A stretch of 64,000 nt of DNA from UBA6165 sp044233745 (GCA_044233745.1 JBIIJN010000004.1:1-64000), one strand, 5' to 3'; shown: positions 1 through 9,097, counted from the first letter of the stretch. A program made the numbers and translations. Notes: a model not told the origin generated them from the sequence alone.

Positions 1-678
1 TTGTGCATTTGCCATAACAGATTTAATTTCGTCTATATCGTGCCCATTCATTTCAAGCACCTGCCATCCGAAGGCTATCCATTTTTGTGCCAAGTTGCCC
101 AAAGACAAAACATCTTCAACATCTCCATCAATTTGTCGACCATTATAATCTACAACGGCAATCAAGTTATCTACCTTTTTAGCAGCAGCGAACATGGCCG
201 CTTCCCAAATCTGACCTTCTTGCAATTCGCCATCGCCGTGCAGTACATAAACTGTGTGCGGATCGCTGTTTAACTTTTTCGTCAATGCAGCTCCTATTGC
301 ACAAGAAAGTCCTTGTCCTAGCGAACCGCTTGCCATTCTAACTCCAGGCAACTTTTTATCGACACTTGGGTGCCCTTGAAGTCTGCTGCTTATCTTTCTA
401 AATGTAGCCAATTCGCTTACTTCAAAATAACCTCGGCGCGACAATACGCTATAAAATACAGGCGAAATATGTCCATTTGAAAGAAAAAACACATCCTCTC
501 CTAGTCCATCCATTGAAAATCCTTCTGGATTTACTTGCATGATGTCAAAGTAAAGCGTGGTTAAGAAGTCTGTGCAACCCAACGAACCACCAGGATGACC
601 TGAATTTACTGCGGCAACCATTCTAACGATATCACGACGGACTTGAGATGCTATTGAAGCTAATTCTGCTGAATGCAT
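1..678 (-). CDS. Transketolase, N-terminal (TPP-binding) subunit, partial
   Basis: This gene encodes the thiamine-diphosphate-binding half of a split transketolase, which moves two-carbon ketol units between sugar phosphates in the pentose phosphate pathway. Translating the minus strand from the ATG at 676-678 gives an open frame of 226 codons to the window edge, so the 3' end is missing. Visible hallmarks are NSGHPGGSLG near residue 25, the substrate-side segment GHPS, and the TPP motif beginning GDGELQEGQ and closing about 30 residues later at the N of DYNG. Split transketolases in Bacteroidota usually have the C-terminal subunit next door; it would lie to the left of this window. The family call is firm. 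Confidence 0.93.
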   Translation of the reverse strand, partial: MHSAELASIASQVRRDIVRMVAAVNSGHPGGSLGCTDFLTTLYFDIMQVNPEGFSMDGLGEDVFFLSNGHISPVFYSVLSRRGYFEVSELATFRKISSRLQGHPSVDKKLPGVRMASGSLGQGLSCAIGAALTKKLNSDPHTVYVLHGDGELQEGQIWEAAMFAAAKKVDNLIAVVDYNGRQIDGDVEDVLSLGNLAQKWIAFGWQVLEMNGHDIDEIKSVMANAQ

Positions 679-802
679 AAAGTTTTTATTTTGGTGGCAA
701 AGGTAGCAATGCATTTAGTTTCTTAGAGCACACATGCAACCTTATAATTAACAAAATCGTCATATTTATGAACGTAAAATGAGCAACATATTTTAAATGT
801 GT

Positions 803-810
803 TACATTTG
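803..810 (+). promoter_or_regulatory. Bacteroidota -7 promoter element TACATTTG
   Basis: TACATTTG matches the TAnnTTTG -7 consensus of the Bacteroidota housekeeping sigma factor and lies 26 nt before the ATG at 837. The intergenic gap between the divergent transketolase and this gene has no other candidate. No clear -33 TTG at standard spacing is seen. Confidence 0.5.
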
Positions 811-836
811 CTGCAAACTAAACTAAAACTTAATAT

Positions 837-1208
837 ATGCAACTAATTTTAAAAACATTGTTTTTCGGATTGGCTCTGGTCATATCAAACGAGGCTTGCG
901 CACAAACCTACGATACTCGACTTGAGCCCTATTATGCCAAAGAAGACATTCAAAAAATGATTCGGGAGGATGTAGCCACCTACAAGTTTCTCGTTAACTG
1001 TTTGAACAAAGCTATATTCATTGCAGACATTCCAGCTGAAAAAGCTGAAAGCATCAAGTTTAACGGCACTTTAGCCATAGACCCAGAAAAGAAACATACT
1101 TTTCTTTCTTTGGGATTGACCATTACAGACGAATATCAGTACTATAAAATCGAAGGAACCAATAAAATGGTAGTGGTTTATCCGCGTATTTTTATGCAAT
1201 CCAAATAA
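837..1208 (+). CDS. Small exported protein of unknown function
   Basis: I do not recognise a family. The 123-residue product begins with a convincing signal peptide (hydrophobic core LFFGLALVIS, cleavage probably after NEACA-QT), so it should be periplasmic or surface-exposed. The mature part is about 100 residues, mixed charge, with no Cys pairs or repeats. It ends 11 nt before the next ATG, so it probably shares a transcript with the large T9SS protein at 1220. A TAnnTTTG promoter precedes it at 803. Function cannot be inferred beyond a secreted accessory protein. Confidence 0.7.
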   Translation: MQLILKTLFFGLALVISNEACAQTYDTRLEPYYAKEDIQKMIREDVATYKFLVNCLNKAIFIADIPAEKAESIKFNGTLAIDPEKKHTFLSLGLTITDEYQYYKIEGTNKMVVVYPRIFMQSK

Positions 1209-1219
1209 CAGCATCATCT

Positions 1220-3664
1220 ATGAAACTCACTAAAGCCCTCGCAACAGCGTCATTGGCCTGCACTTTATTTGCTGCATGGTCTCAAAACATTCTGATTAAC
1301 TCTCCTGGATTTGGTACTGCAAACCCAATCAATTGTAGCAACTACAATGATGGTTCTGTAACGAACTTCTTTGATACTGGTGGAGCTGGCGGAAATTATG
1401 GTGCCAATGAAAACAATACCATAACAATATGTCCAAATTTACCTGATGGACCTAAAATAATTGCCTCTTTTGGAATAAATGCCGGTTTCTCTTGGAATGT
1501 AGCCGCAGACGATTTCTTGACTGTTTATGATGGTCCCACTGTGGCGGCACCAGTATTGGGTGTTTATAACAGCACCTCTCATCCTAATGGCTTTTCTGTA
1601 GCCGCAAGTTTTGAAAATAATCCATCTGGGTGTTTGACCTTTGTTTTTACATCCAATGCTACCACTCAAGGAACAGGATGGGCGGCCAATATATCTTGTG
1701 GAAATCCACCTCAGCCATTTTTTCCTCATATTCAAGCTTTTGTAAACGGAACAGGCAGCAATGCGTTGAATCCAGCCGATACAGGGTATGTAGATGTTTG
1801 TTTCGGTGATTCTATTTTGTTCGTTTCAAATCCAGACTTTCCTTATTCTTTTGAAACGAACGGATTTGGTTATTCGCAGAGCAATGCCTCTGTAGATTTT
1901 GAATGGACAGCAAGTAATGGGGAAACTGGAGTAAGTAACCAATTTTGGTTTACGCCTCCAACACGGGATGGTTTTTTAATCACTTTAGTAGTATCTGACT
2001 TATTTCCGCAAACAATACCTATGGTTTGTAAAGTTCGTGTAAGTCAACTTCCTGATTTCAGTGGATCTGGACCATTAAAAGATACGATTTGTGTTAATGA
2101 GTCTTTACCACTTTTAGGAGGTGCAAATCCCGCAGATACAGTAGGTGTAGGTTTTCCTCCAGGTTCATTTGTAATAGGTGGAACTTTTGGAGGTTTGCTA
2201 CCTTTGCCTGATGGTTCCGGTGTTGCCTATAATACAGATATCAATATGTCTGGTTTCGACAATAATGCCACTGTAACGAGTGCTGATGATTTGGCTTCGG
2301 TTTGCGTAAATATCGAACACTCCTACCTTGGCGACCTTGAAATGTGGTTAGAATGCCCAAGCGGACAAACGGTAATTTTGTTTAACTCATTTGCTGGCGC
2401 AGGTCCTTTTGCAGGAGGATTTGGTGGTGGCGGCACGTTTTTAGGTGACGCCAACGATACCGGAAACGGAACACCAGGGATTGGTTTTACGTACTGTTTT
2501 TCATCAACAGACAATACTTGGGGCACAATGGCTCAAGAGTTGGCGAATGGCAATACCGTTCCCGTCAACTCATTTGCTCCTCCAGCTGGAAACGCCATGA
2601 ATCCGGACGGTGTTTATTTACCCGAACAAAGTTTTGACAACCTCATAGGATGCCCGTTGAACGGAGAATGGACACTTCACATTCAAGACAACTTGAGTAT
2701 AGACGACGGTTATGTTTTCAATTGGTCGCTCAATTTCAACTCAGATTTATTCCCCGATACCGAGACATACCAAAACTATTTGGTAAACGATTATTGGGAA
2801 ACAGACCCAACAATCATTTCCTTGCAAGACACGATGATTGTTATCTCTACAAATACGCCAGGTTCATACGATTATACATTCGTGGTTGAAGATAATTTTG
2901 GGTGTATTTACGACACTACTTTTACTGTTTTTGTAAAAGACCCGATAGTATTGAATTTACCTCCTCAAATTTGCCACGACACTTTGTATATGACAGAAAA
3001 CACTGGATTTAGCGATGGTGTTTGGTCTGTGTACAATTCTCCTGGACAACCTACTTTTGTTACACCAAACGACATCAATGCTATGGTAGTATTTCCAGAA
3101 GCTGGTGTATATAATTTGATTTATCAAGATTTGACCTGTCCCAATGGTGATACTGCAACGGTTGAGTTAATTGCCTTCCCTTATACGCAAGTCGGTGACG
3201 ACACCATGTGCATTGGAGAGAATTATGTTTTACAAGCGGTTCAATTTGGATCAAACCAATACACTTGGAATACAGGTGCCACTGGTCCAAGTATTACCAT
3301 TACTGAAGGTGGAAACTACACGGTTACTGTGAGCAATTTCTGTGGCAACTATTCGGAGACGGCAACAATAACTGCCATACTTTGTGATTTTGAGGTGCCG
3401 AATGTATTTAGCCCGAATGGTGATAGCGCAAATGATAACTTCCAATTGGTTTTTTCTGATGGCTTACAAGAATTCAATATTGTGATATTAAATCGTTGGG
3501 GGCAAATCATACGCGAATATGATGATCCTGCTTTCCAATGGGATGGAAAAGATGCCGCTGGCAACGATGTTGTTGAAGGTGTTTATTTTTACAAAGCCAT
3601 TGGTACAATCTTTGGTGGAGAAGAGCTTGTTAAACAAGGGTTTGTTCAACTCGTTCGTCAATAA
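1220..3664 (+). CDS. T9SS type B secreted protein with CUB-like and P-domain
   Basis: An 814-residue exported protein. It starts with a signal peptide ending near AAWSQ. Residues about 38-160 resemble a CUB domain (paired Cys, the DDFLTVYDGP segment typical of CUB folds). Residues about 325-505 resemble the proprotein-convertase P-domain (CVNIEHSYLGDLEMWL, later GEWTLHIQDN). The last 90 residues, from VPNVFSPNGD to the end, form the gliding-motility-associated C-terminal domain used as a type B T9SS sorting signal, with the usual LNRWGQ and WDGKD motifs. No protease catalytic domain accompanies the P-domain. It is likely released or attached to the cell surface as an adhesive or scaffold protein. 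Domain boundaries are approximate. Confidence 0.85.
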   Translation: MKLTKALATASLACTLFAAWSQNILINSPGFGTANPINCSNYNDGSVTNFFDTGGAGGNYGANENNTITICPNLPDGPKIIASFGINAGFSWNVAADDFLTVYDGPTVAAPVLGVYNSTSHPNGFSVAASFENNPSGCLTFVFTSNATTQGTGWAANISCGNPPQPFFPHIQAFVNGTGSNALNPADTGYVDVCFGDSILFVSNPDFPYSFETNGFGYSQSNASVDFEWTASNGETGVSNQFWFTPPTRDGFLITLVVSDLFPQTIPMVCKVRVSQLPDFSGSGPLKDTICVNESLPLLGGANPADTVGVGFPPGSFVIGGTFGGLLPLPDGSGVAYNTDINMSGFDNNATVTSADDLASVCVNIEHSYLGDLEMWLECPSGQTVILFNSFAGAGPFAGGFGGGGTFLGDANDTGNGTPGIGFTYCFSSTDNTWGTMAQELANGNTVPVNSFAPPAGNAMNPDGVYLPEQSFDNLIGCPLNGEWTLHIQDNLSIDDGYVFNWSLNFNSDLFPDTETYQNYLVNDYWETDPTIISLQDTMIVISTNTPGSYDYTFVVEDNFGCIYDTTFTVFVKDPIVLNLPPQICHDTLYMTENTGFSDGVWSVYNSPGQPTFVTPNDINAMVVFPEAGVYNLIYQDLTCPNGDTATVELIAFPYTQVGDDTMCIGENYVLQAVQFGSNQYTWNTGATGPSITITEGGNYTVTVSNFCGNYSETATITAILCDFEVPNVFSPNGDSANDNFQLVFSDGLQEFNIVILNRWGQIIREYDDPAFQWDGKDAAGNDVVEGVYFYKAIGTIFGGEELVKQGFVQLVRQ

Positions 3665-3692
3665 AAAGTATAATCAATTAAACTCATAAATT

Positions 3693-4073
3693 ATGAATCA
3701 ATTCAAGTTTTTATTTTCTGCTGCTTCTATCATGTTTGCAGCTTTGGTTTTCGGGCAAACCACAACTGCAACGTTTTCATCGGATGCTGCCATTTGGCAA
3801 AAAACTGATGCTGGCAATGTATCAACATTTACGGTAAATGCCTCGTTGACTGATTTGGCGGTAATCAAAGAACGTTATGACGGCTTAGGCAATAGTGTCA
3901 AGTATTCTATTGAATCGGTTGATGAAAACACGCACGTCATCACAATGACTTTTGACAAAGAAATTGGCAGTTCTTATTTGTATAAAATGCTAATGTATAT
4001 TGGTTGTCAGACTGTTGTTGTAGGTGATAAATCATACGACATCAATGAATTCAATATGTCATTTTTGAATTAA
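3693..4073 (+). CDS. Small secreted protein of unknown function
   Basis: A 126-residue protein with a clear signal peptide (MNQFKFLF then an Ala-rich core, cleavage near VFGQ-TT). The mature part is about 105 residues and contains a single Cys near the C-terminus (YIGCQTVVV). No family is recognised. It follows the large T9SS protein by 28 nt and precedes a lipoprotein gene by 33 nt, so the four genes 1220-5077 look like one transcription unit of exported proteins ending at the hairpin terminator at 5099. Confidence 0.68.
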   Translation: MNQFKFLFSAASIMFAALVFGQTTTATFSSDAAIWQKTDAGNVSTFTVNASLTDLAVIKERYDGLGNSVKYSIESVDENTHVITMTFDKEIGSSYLYKMLMYIGCQTVVVGDKSYDINEFNMSFLN

Positions 4074-4106
4074 TTTTGTATTTTTTAACCTTAAAACAAA
4101 TAAATA

Positions 4107-4826
4107 ATGAAAATTGCTAGACTGAGTGTTTTAATTCTATTGGCTGGAACTGTAAGTTTAAGTTCGTGTAAGAAAAAAGGATGTACAGATGAAGCCGCTG
4201 TAAACTATAATGCCAGTGCCAAAAAAGATGACGGCACCTGTAATTTCAAGCCTGTAATTACGATTGTTGGAGCAAATCCTGTAAATGTTAGTGTAGGCTC
4301 TACATACACAGATGCAGGTGCAACCGCATTCGTGAAGAACGAGGGTGCTGTTGATGTAACAACCGATTTATCGCAGGTAAACACGGCTGCAGCAGGAGAA
4401 TTTACTGTTACTTACACCGCGTCAAACACACATGGCACAACTACCGCAACAAGATTGGTAAAAGTGGTTTTGGGGCAATCTACATACATGGGTAACTATA
4501 CCTTAGAAAACACATGTAATGCTGTCGATTTCCCTCATGTTGCTGCACCACAAATTGTGGCGGGTGCAAACAGCGATCAAGTACTCATCAACGATGCGTT
4601 TACTGCTATTGGCGGAACGATTGTAATGAACATCAATGGTGCCGATGTAACTGTTCCAGGAACAAGTATTCCAATTGAAGTTTTAGGTCAAACAGTGGGT
4701 ACATTAGATTTTTCAGGAACTGGAACAATGAACGCAGCTGGCACTCAGATTGTGATGAATTACGATTGGACACGCACAGGACTTATCGAAGGCAATGGTG
4801 TTTGTACAATCACTTATAACAAGTAA
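4107..4826 (+). CDS. Lipoprotein with Ig-like (DUF5011-type) domain
   Basis: A 239-residue lipoprotein. The N-terminus has a lipobox with the acylated Cys in SLSSCKKKGC. Just after it is CTDEAAVNYNASAKKDDGTC, a short Cys-bounded motif frequent in secreted Bacteroidota proteins. Residues about 50-120 (PVNVSVGSTYTDAGATAF and on) resemble the bacterial Ig-like DUF5011 domain. The C-terminal half is a beta-rich region of unknown fold. It is probably anchored to the outer membrane. The next gene starts 2 nt after the stop, which indicates co-translation. The role is unknown; adhesion or surface structure is the usual guess for this architecture. Confidence 0.75.
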   Translation: MKIARLSVLILLAGTVSLSSCKKKGCTDEAAVNYNASAKKDDGTCNFKPVITIVGANPVNVSVGSTYTDAGATAFVKNEGAVDVTTDLSQVNTAAAGEFTVTYTASNTHGTTTATRLVKVVLGQSTYMGNYTLENTCNAVDFPHVAAPQIVAGANSDQVLINDAFTAIGGTIVMNINGADVTVPGTSIPIEVLGQTVGTLDFSGTGTMNAAGTQIVMNYDWTRTGLIEGNGVCTITYNK

Positions 4827-4828
4827 AA

Positions 4829-5077
4829 ATGTCAAAAACTTCGGTAGCTCTCTTTTTATTATTTGGTCTTTGGGCTTGTGGCAATAAATCTCAAGTTCAA
4901 AACCCAGACAACAACAATTCAGATGTAACAGAGAATTGTGTGGAAAAAATAAAAGAAGATTGTATGTGCACTTTAGAGTACAATCCCGTTTGTGGATGCA
5001 ATGGCAAAACTTATGGCAACGCATGTTCGGCTGAGTGTCACGGAATAACCAAGTACACGATAGGCGAATGTAAATAA
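4829..5077 (+). CDS. Kazal-type serine protease inhibitor domain lipoprotein
   Basis: An 82-residue lipoprotein. The signal ends in a lipobox, LWACGNKS. The rest carries a Kazal inhibitor fold: a Cys pair CMC, then NPVCGCNGKTYGNACSAEC and a final Cys three residues before the C-terminus. The core PVCG-x-NGKTY-xx-C is the family signature. Kazal domains bind the active site of serine proteases, so this may shield the cell envelope from its own or foreign secreted proteases. That role is inferred, not shown. It is the last gene of the 1220-5077 unit, starting 2 nt after the preceding stop and followed by a strong terminator. Confidence 0.85.
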   Translation: MSKTSVALFLLFGLWACGNKSQVQNPDNNNSDVTENCVEKIKEDCMCTLEYNPVCGCNGKTYGNACSAECHGITKYTIGECK

Positions 5078-5098
5078 AGTACTACCAAACATTTGAAA

Positions 5099-5132
5099 AA
5101 CGCTCACAGCTTTTGTTGTGAGCGTTTTTTTG
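5099..5132 (+). terminator. Rho-independent terminator
   Basis: A perfect 10-bp stem (AACGCTCACA with TGTGAGCGTT), an 8-nt loop and a T7 tract. It closes the unit of exported proteins ending at 5077. Confidence 0.88.
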
Positions 5133-5171
5133 TGATTCAGGCATGACGCGTTCCACACAAGGAATTATTTC

Positions 5172-5179
5172 TATTTTTG
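5172..5179 (+). promoter_or_regulatory. -7 promoter element TATTTTTG
   Basis: TATTTTTG matches TAnnTTTG and lies 8 nt before ATG 5188 and 17 nt before ATG 5197. It sits inside the longest open frame (which would start at 5143), showing that the upstream start cannot be used. Confidence 0.6.
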
Positions 5180-5196
5180 CAACAAATATGAATATC

Positions 5197-6018
5197 ATGA
5201 AAATACAATTATTCTCTTTGACAACCCTACTCGCTTTGAGTTTGAATATTGCATTAGCACAAACCACAAATCCTAGTGAAACTGCTGCCAATAAAAAGGT
5301 TCATGCGGGACTTTCATTGAGCAGTGGCATGTTGTTCACCAATTTTGAAACAAACACCTTACAACGTTCAGGATTAGGTGGGTTCTTTGGATTAGGCTTT
5401 GGATTCAATTACGCATTCACTAAGAATATTGGATTTTCTAGTGGATTGGAATTCCATTTTGAACGATTCGCTTTTCAAACTACAGGCACTACCGTTTTTC
5501 AATACGATTATTTCGATAGAGAAATTAAACAAAATAGAGATGGTATTGATGCTGAGAATTTCACCATGACTTTGGACAACAGAAAACAAAACACAGTTGC
5601 GGCGAATATTCCAATTATGCTTTTGTTTAGAACCAATATGATTGGTTATTTCAGATACTTCGGAAAGTTTGGTTTGAGAAATAGCATACTTTTGAGACAA
5701 AGGGTAAACGATGCCGGAGTTTCAACTGAAAACCTTGGACAACAAGTGAAACTTGAAGGCATGAGGGCTGCAAACGACTTGTTCTTTTTGAGAACATCTG
5801 CGGGTATTGCAGCGGGTACTGAATGGAATTTTGCGGCTACAACAAGTTTGTCTATTGAAGCAGGTTTTTATTATGGATTTACACCCATTTTTAATGGCAA
5901 TGGAAAAGAAAACAGAAACGGCAGCACCCTTTATGAAGTGAAAAATGGAGAACGGGTTTACAGAAGTTTCAAAGCCAACCAAAGTGTTTTTGAAATCAAA
6001 GCCATTTTGTTATTCTAA
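5197..6018 (+). CDS. Outer-membrane beta-barrel protein (PorT-like)
   Basis: A 273-residue exported protein. The chosen start gives a standard signal peptide (MKIQLFSLTTLLALSL, cleavage after ALA-QT). The in-frame ATG at 5188 is a close alternative; the longer frame from 5143 spans the promoter and is unlikely. The mature protein has alternating hydrophobic beta strands with Gly/aromatic turns (GGFFGLGFGFNYAFTKNIGF) and ends in an outward-facing strand with a terminal Phe (IKAILLF), typical of outer-membrane barrels that use the BAM signal. It resembles the outer-membrane beta-barrel group containing PorT. Substrate or partner is unknown. Confidence 0.72.
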   Translation: MKIQLFSLTTLLALSLNIALAQTTNPSETAANKKVHAGLSLSSGMLFTNFETNTLQRSGLGGFFGLGFGFNYAFTKNIGFSSGLEFHFERFAFQTTGTTVFQYDYFDREIKQNRDGIDAENFTMTLDNRKQNTVAANIPIMLLFRTNMIGYFRYFGKFGLRNSILLRQRVNDAGVSTENLGQQVKLEGMRAANDLFFLRTSAGIAAGTEWNFAATTSLSIEAGFYYGFTPIFNGNGKENRNGSTLYEVKNGERVYRSFKANQSVFEIKAILLF

Positions 6019-6028
6019 AACCTAAATT

Positions 6029-6802
6029 TTGAATTACGCCGCTGTTTCAAGCCACATTGTAGATTGGTTAAAATCTTATGCTGAGCATGCCAGAATGAAG
6101 GGATTCGTAATTGGCATTTCAGGAGGAATTGATTCCGCGCTTACATCATCACTTTGTGCACTAACTGGTATGGATGTGCTATGCCTAAACATGCCCATAC
6201 ACCAAAGAGCAGAAGAATATGATTTGGGCAATGCACACATCAAAAGTTTAAAAAATAAATTTCCGAATGTCCGCGCACAAGAAGTCAATTTGACGGATAC
6301 TTTTGAGTCTTTTCGTTTGGCGATACCTACCGACACTGCCAATCACGCCCTGAGCATGGCCAATACCAGGTCTAGAATGCGTATGCTTACATTGTACGCG
6401 CTTGGGCAACAAAACAGTCTATTGGTTGCAGGAACAGGCAACAAAGTTGAGGATTTTGGTATAGGCTTTTACACCAAATACGGTGACGGGGGTGTTGACC
6501 TCTCACCCATTGCGGATTTGAATAAAACTCAAGTTTTTGCATTAGCAAAACATTTGGGCGTCATTGAGCCTATCCTTTTGGCCAAACCGACCGATGGACT
6601 TTGGGGAGATGGGCGAACAGATGAAGACCAAATTGGTGCTACCTATCCGGAATTAGAATGGGCGATGGATTTTTCAGGAGATGAATCCCTGCATAGCGAA
6701 AGACAGCAGGAAGTATTAAAAATTTACCGCAGATTCAATAGCATCAATCAGCATAAAATGTTGCCCATACCCGTTTGTGTTATTCCGATGGCACTAAGAT
6801 AG
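6029..6802 (+). CDS. nadE: NH3-dependent NAD+ synthetase
   Basis: This enzyme amidates nicotinic acid adenine dinucleotide to NAD+ using ATP and ammonia. The 257-residue protein has the PP-loop SGGIDS at residues 31-36, the TGNKVEDFGIGFYTKYGDGG segment and the DLSPIADLNKTQVF segment of the family. There is no glutaminase (nitrilase) domain, so it uses free ammonia. The start is a TTG at 6029; the first in-frame ATG lies at residue 23, too close to the PP-loop to be credible. The CLC gene begins 14 nt after the stop, so the two are probably co-transcribed. Confidence 0.93.
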   Translation: MNYAAVSSHIVDWLKSYAEHARMKGFVIGISGGIDSALTSSLCALTGMDVLCLNMPIHQRAEEYDLGNAHIKSLKNKFPNVRAQEVNLTDTFESFRLAIPTDTANHALSMANTRSRMRMLTLYALGQQNSLLVAGTGNKVEDFGIGFYTKYGDGGVDLSPIADLNKTQVFALAKHLGVIEPILLAKPTDGLWGDGRTDEDQIGATYPELEWAMDFSGDESLHSERQQEVLKIYRRFNSINQHKMLPIPVCVIPMALR

Positions 6803-6816
6803 GTACATTTTCCTCT

Positions 6817-8043
6817 ATGTTTAAACAGCATGCAATACGATTTACACGAGATATAATATCTTGGCTTTTGCTCGGCACGGTTATCGGTGTGCCGATTGGA
6901 TTGGCCTCAGCGCTATTTCTATATAGTCTTGATTTTGTGAGTCATTGGCGAGAATCGAACTTGTGGATCATCGTTTTTCTGCCACTTGTTGGTTTGCTTA
7001 TTGGTTATATTTATTCCAATCTCGGCAAATCGAGTGAGAGCGGTACCAATTTAATACTACAAGAATATTTCATTCCAAGCAAAACACTACCCAAACTGAT
7101 GGCGCCACTAATTTTGGTGAGCACATTACTTACGCATTTGGTGGGAGCCTCAGCCGGACGAGAAGGAACTGCCATACAGATGGGAGCAGCCATTGCCGAC
7201 CGCTTTCACTTTTTGGGAGAAAAATTTCAACAAAATCGGGCTTTGTTCTTAACGGCAGGCATAGGCGCAGGTTTCGCTTCTCTGTTTGGCACGCCTTGGG
7301 CTGGAGCCATTTTTGCGATTGAACTATTGCGCAATAAATCAATACCTTGGTCGGGAGTAATTCCAGCCTTGACCACCTCCTTTGTGGCCTATTTTACGTG
7401 TTTGCTTACCAAAGCCCCGCATACCCATTACAAAGCTGTGGAAGGTCTGCAATTTGATAGCACTACTTTGATTTACCTCTTTGCCGTTTCAGCGCTTTTT
7501 GGTATGGTTGCGCTGTTGTATGTTTATGCCCACCAATTCTTCAAGTCGCTAGGTGTGGTGTTGGTGCGCAGTAATATCTGGCGACCATTTTTTGGTGGCA
7601 TTGTGATTTTTATAATTTTTGCAATCATGGGAAACACCCGCTTCATGGGATTGGGCATACCAAGTATTTTAGACAGCTTCGAAAACCATGCAGCCTACTA
7701 TGATTTTTTGGTCAAGCTTTTACTTACCGCATTCACTTTGGCATTTGGCTTTAAAGGTGGAGAAGTAACACCCTTGTTTTTCATTGGAGCAACCTTGGGT
7801 AGCGCCTTGAGCATGGTTGTGCCAATTCCAATTGCTTTAATGGCAGCCGTGGGATTTTTAGCTGTTTTCGCTGGAGCAACCAAAACATTTCTGGCCTGTA
7901 GTATTATGGGCGGCGAACTCTTCGGATGGGAAGCTTTTCCCTATTTTTTTGCAAGCTGTTTGGTAGCGCAAATTTTTTCAGGAACAAAAGGGATTTATGA
8001 AAATATCAACAAACCCATTTCATTATTCATATCTAAACCATAA
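6817..8043 (+). CDS. CLC-family antiporter, fluoride-type motifs
   Basis: A 408-residue polytopic membrane protein of the CLC chloride channel/antiporter family. The start at 6817 avoids overlap with nadE. The gating-glutamate motif reads GREGT (residues 114-118) rather than the GREGP of chloride CLCs. The first selectivity loop reads SGTN rather than GSGIP. The helix-N motif reads GGEVTPLFFIGA. From memory these replacements characterise the CLC-F branch, which exports fluoride in exchange for protons. I therefore infer F-/H+ antiport, but a chloride-type function cannot be excluded. No fluoride riboswitch is visible; the gene follows nadE by 14 nt. Confidence 0.82.
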   Translation: MFKQHAIRFTRDIISWLLLGTVIGVPIGLASALFLYSLDFVSHWRESNLWIIVFLPLVGLLIGYIYSNLGKSSESGTNLILQEYFIPSKTLPKLMAPLILVSTLLTHLVGASAGREGTAIQMGAAIADRFHFLGEKFQQNRALFLTAGIGAGFASLFGTPWAGAIFAIELLRNKSIPWSGVIPALTTSFVAYFTCLLTKAPHTHYKAVEGLQFDSTTLIYLFAVSALFGMVALLYVYAHQFFKSLGVVLVRSNIWRPFFGGIVIFIIFAIMGNTRFMGLGIPSILDSFENHAAYYDFLVKLLLTAFTLAFGFKGGEVTPLFFIGATLGSALSMVVPIPIALMAAVGFLAVFAGATKTFLACSIMGGELFGWEAFPYFFASCLVAQIFSGTKGIYENINKPISLFISKP

Positions 8044-8311
8044 ATCAGCTCACCATACCTTTACACTTTCTAGTTTAAAATATTCATTAAGTCTCATTAG
8101 GTATTTTACTTGCGCCTTAATGATACCCTAGAATTTAAAAACCCATCAAAACTCAACATACAGATTATGCGCTTAGATTGAGTTTCCAGATTACATGATT
8201 TTATCAAAAAGACTTTTAAATTTTGTAATCAATATAACTATGAAAAATTCTATTATTAAAATTTGATTAAGAGCTTTTATCGTAATGATCTATGCGGGCT
8301 CATTAAATTAA
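8044..8311. other. AT-rich intergenic stretch, nothing recognised
   Basis: No open frame, RNA gene or strong hairpin is evident between the CLC gene and the degenerate gene that follows. The stretch may hold decayed upstream sequence of the pseudogene at 8312. Confidence 0.4.
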
Positions 8312-9097
8312 CAAGCCATTTCCTTGATTGGCAAGCCAGTGAATGAATATTTTACGGGCTACCTAGGAACATCTACTCTTCGTGCCAATTGAACAACCAG
8401 TGGAACAGGAACCAACGGAAATAACTTTGCGGGAACAAATCAAGCCAGTGGAACATCAGTTGGTTGGTATGGAAACAACAATATGTCTTATCTTGGTTCA
8501 GTTACTGCATCAAACGGAAACGCAACTTGGAGACTTCAAAACAACACTGGCGTTTCGACAACGAGCACCGCAGAATTCCCACAAATAGGTTTTGATGCTT
8601 GTCCAAATGGATATTCCTTAACGGGCATGACTGGTTTCTCTACATTCACAATCAATGGCTCATCGGCGCCAAATACAGCGCTTCCTGTAGAGTTTTTATT
8701 CTTCACGGCATCATTAAACAACCAAAAACAAGTAGTCTTGAATTGGGCAACTGCATCAGAATTGAATAATGATTTTTTCACTGTTGAACGCTCTGTGGAT
8801 GGATTGACGTGGGAAGTGGTGGACCTAGTGAACGGCAGCGGCACAACACCTCTTCGCAACGATTACAGCACTATTGACCCACGCCCATATTCGGGCTTAT
8901 CTTATTACCGTTTGAAACAAACCGATTTCGATGGTACATTTGAATACGCAGATATCGTATCCGTTTTTAATGGTAATGAGGCCGTTCAACTTATCAAAGT
9001 CATCAATATCATAGGGCAAGAAGTTGAACAAAACGCCAAAGGATTAGTAATTCTTGTGTTTAGCAACGGTGAAACATTGAAAATCGTCAACGAATAA
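8312..9097 (+). pseudogene. Remnant of a T9SS type A secreted protein
   Basis: In one frame the region reads as the C-terminal part of a secreted surface protein. An N-terminal piece, EYFTGYLGTSTLRAN, is followed by an in-frame TGA at 8390-8392 and then by TTSGTGTNGNNFAGTNQ and onward without break to 9097. The downstream part contains ALPVEFLFFTASL, the WATASELNNDFFTVERS fibronectin-like block, and a short type A-like sorting tail (INIIGQEVEQNAKGLV). Such proteins are usually many hundreds of residues long, and no start or signal peptide is present here, so the 5' part is gone. The TGA is probably a GGA (Gly) codon changed by one base. An internal ATG at 8483 would give 204 residues without a signal peptide. 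Confidence 0.75.

Noticed and set aside
1..273. Plus-strand frame of 90 codons at the left edge
   Set aside because: It is antisense to the clear transketolase frame on the minus strand, which has full family motifs.
6803..6816. Fluoride riboswitch before the CLC gene
   Set aside because: Only 14 nt separate it from nadE, and no riboswitch fold is possible there.
8382..8588. Frame of 68 codons at the start of the degenerate gene
   Set aside because: It is out of register with the secreted-protein reading and has no recognisable content.
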